Below, one piece after another: positions 34,969 to 44,010 of a stretch of DNA of 64,000 nucleotides. This DNA is from Mesorhizobium sp. YC-39 (lineage in GTDB: Bacteria > Pseudomonadota > Alphaproteobacteria > Rhizobiales > Rhizobiaceae), in the NCBI RefSeq assembly GCF_025753795.1, contig NZ_JAOWPS010000003.1, positions 310,001 to 374,000 on the forward strand, read 5' to 3'. Under the pieces are notes generated by a model that worked only from the letters and a program-made list of their open reading frames with translations, ran no database searches and was not told where the DNA came from. Both the position numbers and the translations under genes were made by a program. Position 1 is the stretch's first letter, and every line of letters starts with the position of its first letter.

Positions 34969-34985
34969 ACATCTAATTTAGATGT
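34969..34985. promoter_or_regulatory. TetR-type operator candidate (17-base palindrome)
   Basis: ACATCTAATTTAGATGT is a perfect inverted repeat of eight bases around one central base. It lies 62 bases upstream of the SDR start and 157 bases before the TetR start. Length and symmetry fit a TetR-family dimer site. Confidence 0.6.
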
Positions 34986-35141
34986 TATACGAAATCCAAG
35001 ATGTCAAGCGCCCTTGCGATTTTCGCGCGTCGGCGCGCAAACGCCCCGCGGACACTGGTGCTAGGAGGCTGCCGCCATTAGATTTCGACCAGCATCTATA
35101 GTAAGCAGGTGTCTGTTACCGCGCGAGAAGGATTGAACGGC

Positions 35142-35717
35142 ATGAGAAAATCAAAGGAAGAAACCGCGGAAACCCGCAAGCGCATCGTTGCGGCCGCATC
35201 CGAAGAGTTCCGTCGCGGTGGCATTGACGGGACCGGCCTGGCCGACCTCATGGGCGCCGCGGGACTGACGCATGGCGGTTTCTACAAGCACTTCGGATCG
35301 AAGGAACAGGTGGTCGAGGAATCGCTGGCGCTTGCCATCGGTTCGATGCTGGAGCGGATCAAGGGCACAATGGCAGCTTCGCCCGGCGATGGTGGGCTGC
35401 GGGCCGCGATTGCGGACTACCTTTCGGTCGAATACCGCGACAACGTGGCCGGCGGCTGCCCATTTGTGGCGCTGGGGAGCGAGATGGCGCGGGGCGGAGA
35501 TGCCGTTCGCAACGTGGCGACGACCGGTTTTCTTGAGATGACAGAGACCATTGCCGGTCAGCTTGAAGACCTGTTACCCGAGGATGCCAGGAACGAGGCT
35601 CTGGTGATGCTGTCAACGATGATCGGCGCCGCAACCATTGCGCGGTTTGTCAGCGACCCTGACCTTTCGGAGACTGTTCTTCGGCAAGCACGCGAGCATC
35701 TGACCAAGTCATCCTGA
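35142..35717 (+). CDS. TetR/AcrR family transcriptional regulator
   Basis: The 191-residue protein has an N-terminal TetR helix-turn-helix: KEETAETRKRIVAAASEEF, then GIDGTGLADLMGAAGLTHGGFYKHFGSKEQVV (about residues 24-56). The C-terminal ligand domain contains GGCPFVALGSEMA, typical of the TetR C-terminal subgroup that controls reductases and efflux. The start at 35142 follows AGAAGGA closely. It probably represses the divergent SDR and itself through the palindrome between them; the inducer is unknown. Confidence 0.9.
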   Translation: MRKSKEETAETRKRIVAAASEEFRRGGIDGTGLADLMGAAGLTHGGFYKHFGSKEQVVEESLALAIGSMLERIKGTMAASPGDGGLRAAIADYLSVEYRDNVAGGCPFVALGSEMARGGDAVRNVATTGFLEMTETIAGQLEDLLPEDARNEALVMLSTMIGAATIARFVSDPDLSETVLRQAREHLTKSS

Positions 35718-35888
35718 CGTCACGTCGCGGGCATTTTGCCTCCCGACCCGGAGCCGCCATGCATTGGCGGCGCTGCCGCTGTCCCTTCCTAGCGCACCGA
35801 TGGAGTCTGTCGTCGCCGCGGGAATCGATCTCGATCTATCTCGTTTTCCCAAATCTGGCGACCATTTCCATGATCACTCCCAGGTGAC

Positions 35889-35935
35889 TTGCATAATGCA
35901 ACTTACTTGGCTATTTGTCACTTTCATTATGAAAG
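35889..35935. promoter_or_regulatory. Twin palindromic operators before the HxlR gene
   Basis: TTGCATAATGCAA (35889-35901) and CTTTCATTATGAAAG (35921-35935) are both perfect odd-centred palindromes. Their centres are 33 bases apart, close to three helical turns, so two dimers could bind the same face. The second ends 13 bases before the HxlR start, a position suited to autorepression. Confidence 0.6.
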
Positions 35936-35948
35936 AGACTTTCTGACC

Positions 35949-36503
35949 ATGGTTGCAAAAACAAGCTTCGAAACACGGCCCTGCCCCATCGCACGCAGCC
36001 TCGATGACGTCGGCGAGTGGTGGAGCATTCTGCTTTTGCGGGACGCGTTTCAGGGCCTGACGCGCTTCGACCAGTTTCAAAAGAGCCTGGACATTGCGCC
36101 CAACATTCTGACGCGGCGGCTGAACAGCCTGGTTGAGCGCGGGCTGTTCGAGAAGTGTGTCTACTGCGACCGGCCAATTCGCCACGAATATGTTCTGACC
36201 GCCAAGGCCCGCGATTTTCGCCCGGTTCTTCTTGCCTTGCTCGCCTGGGGTAACAGGCATCTGGCGCCTGAAGGTCCCAGTCTGGTGGTGGTGGACAGGG
36301 CAGACGGGCGCTGGGCCGAACCCGTTCTGGTCGACCGCCGGACCGGCAGGGAGCTCGACAGCGAGGATTTCTCCATGGCGACGGGGCCTGCGGCTACCGA
36401 TCGTATGCGGCAGCGATATCGCTTCAGCAGCGAGGGCTCAGGCCTTCCGCTTGTCGACAACTCGCTGACTCATCGCAGCCAGGAAGAGGCGCGGAACAGA
36501 TGA
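35949..36503 (+). CDS. HxlR-family winged-helix regulator
   Basis: This 184-residue protein begins MVAKTSFETRPCPIARSLDDVGEWWSILLLRDA, the HxlR pattern with a conserved cysteine (C12) near the N-terminus. The winged helix runs through RFDQFQKSLDIAPNILTRRLNSLVERGLFEK. A C-terminal extension of about 75 residues is longer than usual. Its stop overlaps the start of the HlyD gene (ATGA), so regulator and pump are one operon, and it likely senses a compound the pump exports. The start at 35949 is preferred over one 60 bases upstream that would include an operator. Confidence 0.9.
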   Translation: MVAKTSFETRPCPIARSLDDVGEWWSILLLRDAFQGLTRFDQFQKSLDIAPNILTRRLNSLVERGLFEKCVYCDRPIRHEYVLTAKARDFRPVLLALLAWGNRHLAPEGPSLVVVDRADGRWAEPVLVDRRTGRELDSEDFSMATGPAATDRMRQRYRFSSEGSGLPLVDNSLTHRSQEEARNR

Positions 36504-37594
36504 ACAAGGCTCTCTCCCCGGCCGAGTTGCAGCCGTCGGCCGTCCAGATTCCCTTGCCTGCCAAAAGACGCCGCAAGCCGTTGCTGATGTTGGGAGCCCT
36601 GATCGCGATAGGCTTTGCCGGGTGGTACGGTGTCCAGTGGTGGCAGGCCGGCCGCTTTCTCGTGTCGACCGATGATGCCTATGTCGGCGGCAACGTCACG
36701 CCGCTGGCGCCAAGGGTTGCCGGGCATATTGACGAGATACTCGTCCAGGACAACCAGCATGTGGCTGCAGGTCAGCTCGTGATCCGCGTCGACGACCGGC
36801 CCTTCAAGGCGGCGTTGGAACATGCGGAAGCATCGGTCCAGCAGCAGCAATCGGCACTCGACAACCTTCGCGCTCAGATTTCGCTGCAGAATTCGGTGAT
36901 CGAGCAAGCCGAGGCCGATCTCGAGGCCAAGAGCGCGGCCGCTGTTTTCACAACCCAGGATGCGAAACGCTATCAGGTGCTCGCCAGCACCAGGGCCGGT
37001 TCGCAGCAGGACGCCCAGAGAAGCTTCGCGGCAGATGGTCAGGCCAAGGCATCGGTGGCCGCTTCCCGCGCGGGGCTTGCGGCCGCCAAGCAGCAACTCG
37101 ACGTACTCAACACCCAGATTGCGGAAGCGACAGCCGCGGTCGCGGCGGCCAAGGCCGATGTCGATACGGCGCAGCTCGACCTGGGCTTCACGGAAATCCG
37201 CTCGCCCATCGACGGCATTGTCGGCAACAGGCTGGCGCAGGTCGGCACCTATGTCTCGCCGGGCAGCTATCTCTTGACGATCGTTCCGGCATCGGGACTC
37301 TGGGTTGACGCTAACTTCAAGGAAGACCAGCTTCGGAACATGACCGACGGGCAGGCGGCGACGGTCTATACCGACGTTGCGCCCGATGAGCCGCTCAAGG
37401 GCCACATCTCCAGCCTGGGGCCAGCAACCGGCGCCATCTTCAGCGTCATCCCGGCGCAGAACGCGACCGGAAATTTCACCAAGATCGTCCAGCGCGTCCC
37501 TGTCAGGATCACGATCGACCCGGATCAGGGGCAGAAAGTTGCCCTGCGGCCAGGTCTCTCCACCGTGGTTACGGTCGATACCGGCTCGCATTGA
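36500..37594 (+). CDS. HlyD/EmrA-family membrane fusion protein
   Basis: The 364-residue protein has one N-terminal membrane helix (about residues 28-48), then STDDAYVGGNVTPLAPRVAG, the biotinyl-lipoyl half-domain entry typical of EmrA, a long alpha-helical hairpin rich in Ala and Gln (about 100-215), and the second half-motif LGFTEIRSPIDGIVGNR. It bridges the inner-membrane pump to an outer-membrane channel across the periplasm. No TolC-like gene is adjacent. It overlaps the HxlR stop by four bases and precedes the DHA2 pump by eight. Confidence 0.93.
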   Translation: MNKALSPAELQPSAVQIPLPAKRRRKPLLMLGALIAIGFAGWYGVQWWQAGRFLVSTDDAYVGGNVTPLAPRVAGHIDEILVQDNQHVAAGQLVIRVDDRPFKAALEHAEASVQQQQSALDNLRAQISLQNSVIEQAEADLEAKSAAAVFTTQDAKRYQVLASTRAGSQQDAQRSFAADGQAKASVAASRAGLAAAKQQLDVLNTQIAEATAAVAAAKADVDTAQLDLGFTEIRSPIDGIVGNRLAQVGTYVSPGSYLLTIVPASGLWVDANFKEDQLRNMTDGQAATVYTDVAPDEPLKGHISSLGPATGAIFSVIPAQNATGNFTKIVQRVPVRITIDPDQGQKVALRPGLSTVVTVDTGSH

Positions 37595-37601
37595 GACCGC
37601 C

Positions 37602-39164
37602 ATGTCGGAGCGCGCTGCCCCAAAATCCTTCTTCGTCAGCATCCTGCCGTTCATGGTGATGTGCGTCGGGATGTTCATTGCGCTTCTCGACATCCAGATC
37701 GTCGCGTCGTCGCTACAGGACATAGGCGGCGGCCTGTCGGCCGCCCAGGATCAGATCGGATGGGTGCAGACGTCCTACCTGGTGGCGGAAATCATTGTTA
37801 TCCCGCTATCGGGCTGGCTCACCCGCGTGTTCTCGACAAGATGGCTCTTCACAATCTCGGCTGCCGGCTTCACGCTGGCCAGCATGCTTTGCGGCCTCGC
37901 CTGGAGCATCGAAAGCATGATCGCTTTCCGCGCGCTGCAGGGGCTCCTTGGGGCGTCGATGATCCCCACGGTTTTTACCTCGTCGTTCCATTATTTCCAG
38001 GGTCCGAGGCGGGTCTATGCAGCGGCGGTGGTTGGCAGCATCGCTTCGATCGCACCGACGCTCGGCCCAGTCATTGGCGGCTGGATCACCGACACCCTGA
38101 GTTGGCATTGGCTGTTCTATGTCAACGTCGTTCCCGGCACCATCATCACCATCCTCGTCGCCTTCCTCGTAAAGATCGACGAAGCCGATCTCTCGCTGCT
38201 GAGGGGCGCCGACTACATCGGCATCGTGTTGATGGCAGTCAGTCTCGGCACGGCGGAATACGTTCTCGAGGAGGGCTCGCGCTGGAACTGGTTCGATGAT
38301 GCAACAATCCGCAATGGCGCGGTGGTCGCCGGGATTACTATGGTTCTGTTTGTCATCCGAAGTCTGACCTATTCGCAGCCGGTGGTGGATTTCCGTGCCT
38401 TCGGCAACCGCAATTTTGCAATCGGCTGCTTCCTCTCGTTCGTGACCGGTGTCGGCATCTTCGCCACGATCTATCTGACGCCGCTGTTCCTTGGCTATGT
38501 GCGTGGCTATGACGCCTTGCAGACCGGGCTGGCCGTATTCTCCACCGGCGTCGCTTCGATGGTTGGTGTCCCGGTTTATATCTTTCTCGCCAAGCGGTTT
38601 GATACACGCTGGCTGATGATGTTCGGGCTTGCATCCTTCGGCGCGTCGATGTGGAGCTTCAGCGCCATCACCAGCCAGTGGGGCGCCGCGCAACTGCTCC
38701 TGCCGCAAATCTTTCGTGGTTTCCCGCAGGTTTTCGCCGTCGCGCCGAGCGTCAATCTCGGTCTCGGCAGCCTGCCGCCAGAACGGCTGAAATATGCCAG
38801 CGGCCTGTTCAACACGATGCGCAATCTCGGCGGTGCGGTCGGCATCGCCATTTGCGGTGCGATCCTGAACTACCGCACCAATTTCCATTTCCTCACGATC
38901 GCGTCCCACCTGACGCCACAAAACGAGGCCGCGATGCGCCTCCTCGACAACGTCGCGCAGCGCTATGGACAGCTGCCTGGTGCAGTCGACGACGGTCATG
39001 CCGCGTCACTGAAGCAGCTCTGGCAACTGGCCTATCGTGAGGCGTCCACCATGGCTTACGCCGATGCGTTCCTGGTGATCATGGTCGCTTTCATCATTGC
39101 GACAGCCCTTGTCCCATTTTTGCGCAATGTCACGCCGAAGGCTCCGCCACCGGACGCCCATTGA
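37602..39164 (+). CDS. DHA2-family MFS drug exporter (EmrB-like)
   Basis: This 520-residue protein has about 14 membrane helices and belongs to the DHA2 group that pairs with HlyD proteins. Motif A is degenerate (SGWLTRVFSTRW), and motif C-like GPVIGGWITDTLSWHWLFYVNV follows helix 5. MFIALLDIQIVASSLQDIGG in helix 1 is characteristic. Together with the upstream fusion protein it would export hydrophobic or toxic compounds using the proton gradient. The start at 37602 comes eight bases after the previous stop; a longer reading would overlap that gene by over 200 bases. Confidence 0.93.
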   Translation: MSERAAPKSFFVSILPFMVMCVGMFIALLDIQIVASSLQDIGGGLSAAQDQIGWVQTSYLVAEIIVIPLSGWLTRVFSTRWLFTISAAGFTLASMLCGLAWSIESMIAFRALQGLLGASMIPTVFTSSFHYFQGPRRVYAAAVVGSIASIAPTLGPVIGGWITDTLSWHWLFYVNVVPGTIITILVAFLVKIDEADLSLLRGADYIGIVLMAVSLGTAEYVLEEGSRWNWFDDATIRNGAVVAGITMVLFVIRSLTYSQPVVDFRAFGNRNFAIGCFLSFVTGVGIFATIYLTPLFLGYVRGYDALQTGLAVFSTGVASMVGVPVYIFLAKRFDTRWLMMFGLASFGASMWSFSAITSQWGAAQLLLPQIFRGFPQVFAVAPSVNLGLGSLPPERLKYASGLFNTMRNLGGAVGIAICGAILNYRTNFHFLTIASHLTPQNEAAMRLLDNVAQRYGQLPGAVDDGHAASLKQLWQLAYREASTMAYADAFLVIMVAFIIATALVPFLRNVTPKAPPPDAH

Positions 39165-39313
39165 GGCGGACCTATCTTGCCGCCGCCGCTTTCGAGACGT
39201 TCGACAACCAGCGGAAACATAAGCGCGACCGCAACGACATTTGGTAGAAACACATCTCTTGCTACTTCCTGCCCCCGAAATGCGATCAGATCGCGGTGCA
39301 GGAGGCGTATTTC

Positions 39314-39973
39314 ATGGACCAGTTGGTTATTGTCGTTCGTCGTGCGACCGAGCGAGACCATCAGGCAATTCGCGCGCTGGTGCGTTCTGAGCGCCTGAAC
39401 CCGACCGGCATCAATTGGCCGAACTTCCTGGTTGCGGTAGCAGAAGGCCGCATCATCGGAGCGGTGCAGATGCGTAAACATACTGACGGCTCGCGCGAAC
39501 TCGGGTCGCTCGTAGTGGCCAAGGAGGCGCGTGGCCATGGGATCGCGTCACGGTTGATCGATACGTTGCTTGCTGAAGATCGGGAGCCCGTTTGGCTGAT
39601 CACGACCGCGCCCTATGCCGGCGCCTATTCACGATGGGGCTTTGAACAGATCGAGGCGCGGGCGGCGCCTGCGAAGGTAAGACGCAACCATTTAATGGGA
39701 AACCTGGCGCGCATCATCTCCTTTGTCATGCGACGACCAATGCGACAACTGGTGATTCTGGAGCGTCGTCCGGCGGAGGGACGGACGACTTCGCGGACGT
39801 CCGCATCGGGTTACCGACACGAACGCGGTCGGGGCGGACGAGCAGCCGCCCAGGATCGAATTCGAACGCTGACTCATCGGTACTCGAAGATCGACCTGAA
39901 AATCCCGGGCGCGATCACTGACAGCGGATTGACGTCCAGTTTCGGCTTGTTGGCATTGCCCCTGAGCCGGTAG
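39314..39973 (+). CDS. GNAT-family N-acetyltransferase
   Basis: The 219-residue protein has a GNAT core: VVRRATERDHQAIRALV at the start, VAVAEGRIIGAVQM, then LGSLVVAKEARGHGIASRLI, where ARGHGIA is the acetyl-CoA pyrophosphate loop. AGGAGG lies ten bases before the ATG. GNAT homology ends near residue 155 (LVILERRP). The last about 60 residues are Arg-rich, look unlike a domain, and the final 100 bases overlap the convergent DUF3971 gene. The tail may be a product of a lost stop. The substrate is unknown. Confidence 0.8.
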   Translation: MDQLVIVVRRATERDHQAIRALVRSERLNPTGINWPNFLVAVAEGRIIGAVQMRKHTDGSRELGSLVVAKEARGHGIASRLIDTLLAEDREPVWLITTAPYAGAYSRWGFEQIEARAAPAKVRRNHLMGNLARIISFVMRRPMRQLVILERRPAEGRTTSRTSASGYRHERGRGGRAAAQDRIRTLTHRYSKIDLKIPGAITDSGLTSSFGLLALPLSR

Positions 39974-42900
39974 GTCACGCCGATCAGGCCGCGATCCCGG
40001 CCATTGCCGAGCAGCGTGCCGAACAGCGGCAACTCGCCGAAAATACGGTTGAGGCCATAGACCGGCATGAAGGTGCCGGTCATGTCCATATTGTTGTTCT
40101 GATCATAGAGCGTGCCCTGAAAGGTGGTGCCGATGCGCGGGCCGCGCAGAACGCCATTGGCCAGCTTGAGATAACCGGTGCCCTTTTCGATCTGGGAAAA
40201 GCCGCGCTCGAACATCACCCGCGACGTGTCGAGCTTGCCCTTGACCGCTTCGTTGAGGCTGCGGCTGTCGCCAGGTGGCGTGGTCGACACGAGCGAGGCA
40301 AGTTTCGGCTCGTTGACCACGAAGAAGTTGCTGGCATCGACCTGGCCTCGCATCGGCCCGTCGCCGGTGCCAGCCAGCGCCAGCGTGATCGAACCACCCT
40401 CCATATGTTCATAGATGTTGAGAAAGCGCAGGATCGCGCCGGCATCGGCCGACTTCATGTTGAGCGCGCGTTGGCCCGCGCCGGTCGTGTTGCTGATGGT
40501 TATGGCGGCGCCGGAGTCTGCCGTGGCGCTCACCTTGAGCCCGTTCACCCTGGAACCGGCAGCGCTGTAGTCGAGCTTCAGGTTCGACAGTGTCTCGTTG
40601 TGGAAGCCGGTCAGGAAATTGACATCGGCACTGACGGAAACCGCGTCGGAACCCGTGGTCTTGGTGGCGGTATCGACATCGGAGGTGAATTGCTTGATCA
40701 GCGAGCGGGCGTCCAGCGCATTGCCGCTGATATCGATCGCAAAGCCCTTGCCCGATCGCTTGACCGACACAGCGACGTCGTCGCCCCGGTTCAAGGTGAC
40801 CTTGCTGAAGCGGGCCGATGACAGTGCGCCTTTGACCAGAACCACGCTGCCGTCGATCGAGAAGCTCTTTCCGTCGAGGTCAAAGTCGGACAGCGTCGTG
40901 GTGTCGCCGGACTTGGTCAAGGTGAAGGTGACATTGGCGGGAATGCCAGGCCCCTTGCTCCAGCCGGCCCAGGGAATGTCCAGCCTGGCATTGGTCAGGT
41001 CGGCCGAGACGTTCTGGCTGCCGCCGCTGTTCTTGTCGATCGCAACCTTGATGGTCCCCGAAAGCAGCGTCGCCAGGCCGGGCATGGCGGTGGCGCGCAT
41101 CTTGTCGTCAAGCACCATCGCCACTTTGCGGCTGGGTGGGGGCCCGTCCTTGGCCAGCGGCTCGATCAGGTCAAGCTCGGCTGGAAGGCCATTTAGCAGT
41201 GCCTTGGCGGAGATGACGGCCTTATCGGGCTCGACCGTGATCGAGCCGTCGGCATTCGTCACCGTCTGGCCCTCGAACGACTTGCCCAGCGACAGGTCCT
41301 TGTAGTCCAGCGCCACCAGCCAATCGAGTTTGGAAGAGTCGACGCCGGACTGCAGCGGAATGTCTGCCTTGACGTGGCCGGTCACCGTGCCGGACAGGTC
41401 GTCCGGCAGCAGGCCGACATGGCGCATGGCGTTGATCGGTTCGTAGGACGCCAGTTCGGCGATCGCCGGTGCCTCGCCGGCCACATCCATGTCCAGGGCG
41501 CCGATCACCGGCGGGCGGTTGGCCGCCTTGACCGTCATCGTGCCATTGCTTGCCGCCACCGTGCGGCCGCTGGCCATATAGACACTGCCCGAGGATAGCG
41601 CGATATCGACATCGTTGCCGTGGAAGCTGACGACGCCGACGGCATCGCGTATCGGCGGAATGCGGCCAGCCGTGTCGAAGCGCGATCCCTCGATCTGGAA
41701 CCGGCCGAACACTTCATCCGCTGAAAGCGGAACGCCGTTGCCGAGCCGCCCCGGCACGACCTGGAACTGCAGATTGGCGTCGACGACGCGGCCGCCGAAC
41801 AGGTTCTTCAGCACCCAGAGGCGAGCGTTGCGCGCGGAAAACCATGGCCACAACTGCTTGACATGCGAGACCGGCATGTCGTGGACGTTGAGGGCCACAG
41901 ATATGCCCGGGGCCTTGCCGTCGACGAATGTCACCGAGGCCGTGCCCAGCACCTCGCTCGTGGACCCGGATCGAATCCCGATCTGCTCGGCGACGAGCTT
42001 GTGGCTCTCGGGCTGGTAGACGCCGGCGATGCGGGCAAAGAAATTAAGCGCAGGCTCAGGCGATTCCGAGGGCGCCAGCGTCGAACCGTCGCTGGTCAGG
42101 TCGTAGCGGTAGGACGGCTCCTCGCCAGCTTTTCCAGTGGCCGGCTTCGGGCCGATCGAACCGGCAAAATCGAATGTCGAACGGCCGGTCTTCAAAAGCA
42201 GTCTGTCGACCTGGATCTTGTTCGAGCCGGCGACAAGTGTCGCATCGAGGTCGACGTCGGCCGGAAGCAAGCCTCGCGGGCCGAGATCGAGCACGGAGCC
42301 GGCGAGCGCCAATGAGGCCGTCAGCCGCGATGCATTCTCGCCGCCGCCTTGCGATCCCGTCAGCTTCAAGGCGACCGCGCCCATCTTCCCACCTGCCGCA
42401 CTTGCCGCGTCGGCGGCAGCCGCCATCTTCATGCTGGCGTCCAGTGCGGTCACACGGCGGGTCGCGATGTCGCGGGTAGCGGAAGCGGCGATCGTCAACA
42501 TTCTGCTGTCGACTTCGGCGTCGGACGAAAACTCCATGCCGCCCGGCCCTGACTGCGAGACCGAGGCATCAGTGATCCTGATCAGTTTGACCGACCCGGC
42601 CTCCGGCAGCACGAGGTCGACATTGCTGAGGTCGATCTGGCGCATCGAATCCTCGCGCACCGCGTCGAGTGCGTGATTGATGTTGGAGAAGACCGCTTCG
42701 GACAGTTTTTCCGGATCGACGAGGCCATCTTCATTGCGCAGCGCCGCCGTCCAGTCGCCGCCCGACGGCATTGCCGCCATCACGATATGCGCATCGGAAA
42801 TCCTGGCGCTGGTGAGCCGCACCTCGCCCGAAAGCAGCGGTATCAGCCTGATGCCGAAGCGGACCCGCCCGGCATCGGCCATCGGCTTGCCGTCGGCGGT

Positions 42901-43257
42901 CTTGAGGCTGACATCGTTGACCTGAAGCGCAATGAAACTCGACCCGTCAAGCGTGAGGCGAGCCGGCCCAGCCTCAACATTGACGTCGACGCCGGCCAGT
43001 TTCTCGATGGCCGTTTCGGCTTCCGTCCGCAACCGTTCGGAGCCGACGCCCGATACGCCGACCATATACACCGCGACGGCGGCCAACAGAACAAGGGCAA
43101 CAAAGCCAGCGAACAGCCGTGCCAGAATGCGAACGCCACGGCCGATCGACGCCTGGCCGAGCGGCGGCACACGGCACGCGGACGGGAATGCCCCCAGGTC
43201 GGTGATCTCATCACGCCTGAATCTGATCTTCTCGTGCTGCGGTTGCTCCTGATCCAC
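39874..43257 (-). CDS. Large DUF3971/AsmA-like envelope protein
   Basis: This protein of about 1127 residues has a membrane anchor near the N-terminus (RILARLFAGFVALVLLAAVAVYMVG) followed by a long beta-rich region with repeated short strands, as in the AsmA/YhdP group. Such proteins form long hydrophobic grooves that span the periplasm and help move phospholipids to the outer membrane. DUF3971-like sequence covers the middle and an AsmA-like C-terminal part ends RLRGNANKPKLDVNPLSVIAPG. The GTG start at 43257 is a choice; an in-frame TTG at 43338 would add 27 residues. It is divergent from bcp. Confidence 0.82.
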   Translation of the reverse strand: MDQEQPQHEKIRFRRDEITDLGAFPSACRVPPLGQASIGRGVRILARLFAGFVALVLLAAVAVYMVGVSGVGSERLRTEAETAIEKLAGVDVNVEAGPARLTLDGSSFIALQVNDVSLKTADGKPMADAGRVRFGIRLIPLLSGEVRLTSARISDAHIVMAAMPSGGDWTAALRNEDGLVDPEKLSEAVFSNINHALDAVREDSMRQIDLSNVDLVLPEAGSVKLIRITDASVSQSGPGGMEFSSDAEVDSRMLTIAASATRDIATRRVTALDASMKMAAAADAASAAGGKMGAVALKLTGSQGGGENASRLTASLALAGSVLDLGPRGLLPADVDLDATLVAGSNKIQVDRLLLKTGRSTFDFAGSIGPKPATGKAGEEPSYRYDLTSDGSTLAPSESPEPALNFFARIAGVYQPESHKLVAEQIGIRSGSTSEVLGTASVTFVDGKAPGISVALNVHDMPVSHVKQLWPWFSARNARLWVLKNLFGGRVVDANLQFQVVPGRLGNGVPLSADEVFGRFQIEGSRFDTAGRIPPIRDAVGVVSFHGNDVDIALSSGSVYMASGRTVAASNGTMTVKAANRPPVIGALDMDVAGEAPAIAELASYEPINAMRHVGLLPDDLSGTVTGHVKADIPLQSGVDSSKLDWLVALDYKDLSLGKSFEGQTVTNADGSITVEPDKAVISAKALLNGLPAELDLIEPLAKDGPPPSRKVAMVLDDKMRATAMPGLATLLSGTIKVAIDKNSGGSQNVSADLTNARLDIPWAGWSKGPGIPANVTFTLTKSGDTTTLSDFDLDGKSFSIDGSVVLVKGALSSARFSKVTLNRGDDVAVSVKRSGKGFAIDISGNALDARSLIKQFTSDVDTATKTTGSDAVSVSADVNFLTGFHNETLSNLKLDYSAAGSRVNGLKVSATADSGAAITISNTTGAGQRALNMKSADAGAILRFLNIYEHMEGGSITLALAGTGDGPMRGQVDASNFFVVNEPKLASLVSTTPPGDSRSLNEAVKGKLDTSRVMFERGFSQIEKGTGYLKLANGVLRGPRIGTTFQGTLYDQNNNMDMTGTFMPVYGLNRIFGELPLFGTLLGNGRDRGLIGVTYRLRGNANKPKLDVNPLSVIAPGIFRSIFEYR

Positions 43258-43352
43258 GCAATTTTCCGTTCTACGAACTCGATCGTGGACGAATCCCCGC
43301 TCGACATTATATCGATGAGGCTTGGCGCGTAACCACAAACAAGGGCATCGAT

Positions 43353-43820
43353 ATGGCTGATCTCAAGGTAGGCGATCTTGCGCCGCAGTTCGACCTTCCC
43401 CGCGACGGCGGCGGCTCGCTCAGCCTCGCGGCATTGCTGGGCAAGCCGGTCGTACTTTACTTCTATCCGCAGGACGACACCACGAGCTGCACGACCGAGG
43501 CAATCGGCTTTTCGCAATTGAAGCCGGACTTCGAGAAGGCCGGCGCCACCGTCATCGGCCTGTCGCCGGACAGCGTCAAGAAGCACGACAAGTTCAAGTC
43601 GAAATACGACCTCACCGTCGATCTGGTCGCCGACGAGGAACGCAAGGTGATCGAGGCCTATCATCTGTGGGTCGAGAAGACGATGTATGGCCGCAAATAT
43701 ATGGGTGTCGAGCGCGCCACGTTCCTGATCGGCCGCGATGGGCGGATTGCCGGGATCTGGCGGCAAGTCCGGGTCAAGGGCCATGCCGAGGCGGTGCTGG
43801 AAGCCGTGCGCGCGCTTTAA
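43353..43820 (+). CDS. bcp: Peroxiredoxin Q/BCP (thioredoxin-dependent thiol peroxidase)
   Basis: This 155-residue cytoplasmic enzyme reduces peroxides. The peroxidatic cysteine is C46 in YPQDDTTSCTTEAIGF, with the PxxxTxxC layout intact (P39, T43). The common variant has GC in place of SC. No cysteine is present five residues later, so this is a member without the usual nearby resolving cysteine, relying on another thiol. Start and length fit the family. It is divergent from the DUF3971 gene with about 95 bases between starts. Confidence 0.93.
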   Translation: MADLKVGDLAPQFDLPRDGGGSLSLAALLGKPVVLYFYPQDDTTSCTTEAIGFSQLKPDFEKAGATVIGLSPDSVKKHDKFKSKYDLTVDLVADEERKVIEAYHLWVEKTMYGRKYMGVERATFLIGRDGRIAGIWRQVRVKGHAEAVLEAVRAL

Positions 43821-44010
43821 CGCCGACTCCGTCGCCCAATCGCCTAAAAGATCGGCGCGGAGCACGACAGTCCACAACAGGCATCTCACCTGCTTATGCC
43901 AACGTGACTGCATCCATGAATTGCAAACGGTTGCGCCGAAGCAACCGACCGTTAACCTTAATGATGTGTAATCAGGCTCGTCGTTGGTGTCGTAACGAAA
44001 GCTTGGTCCC

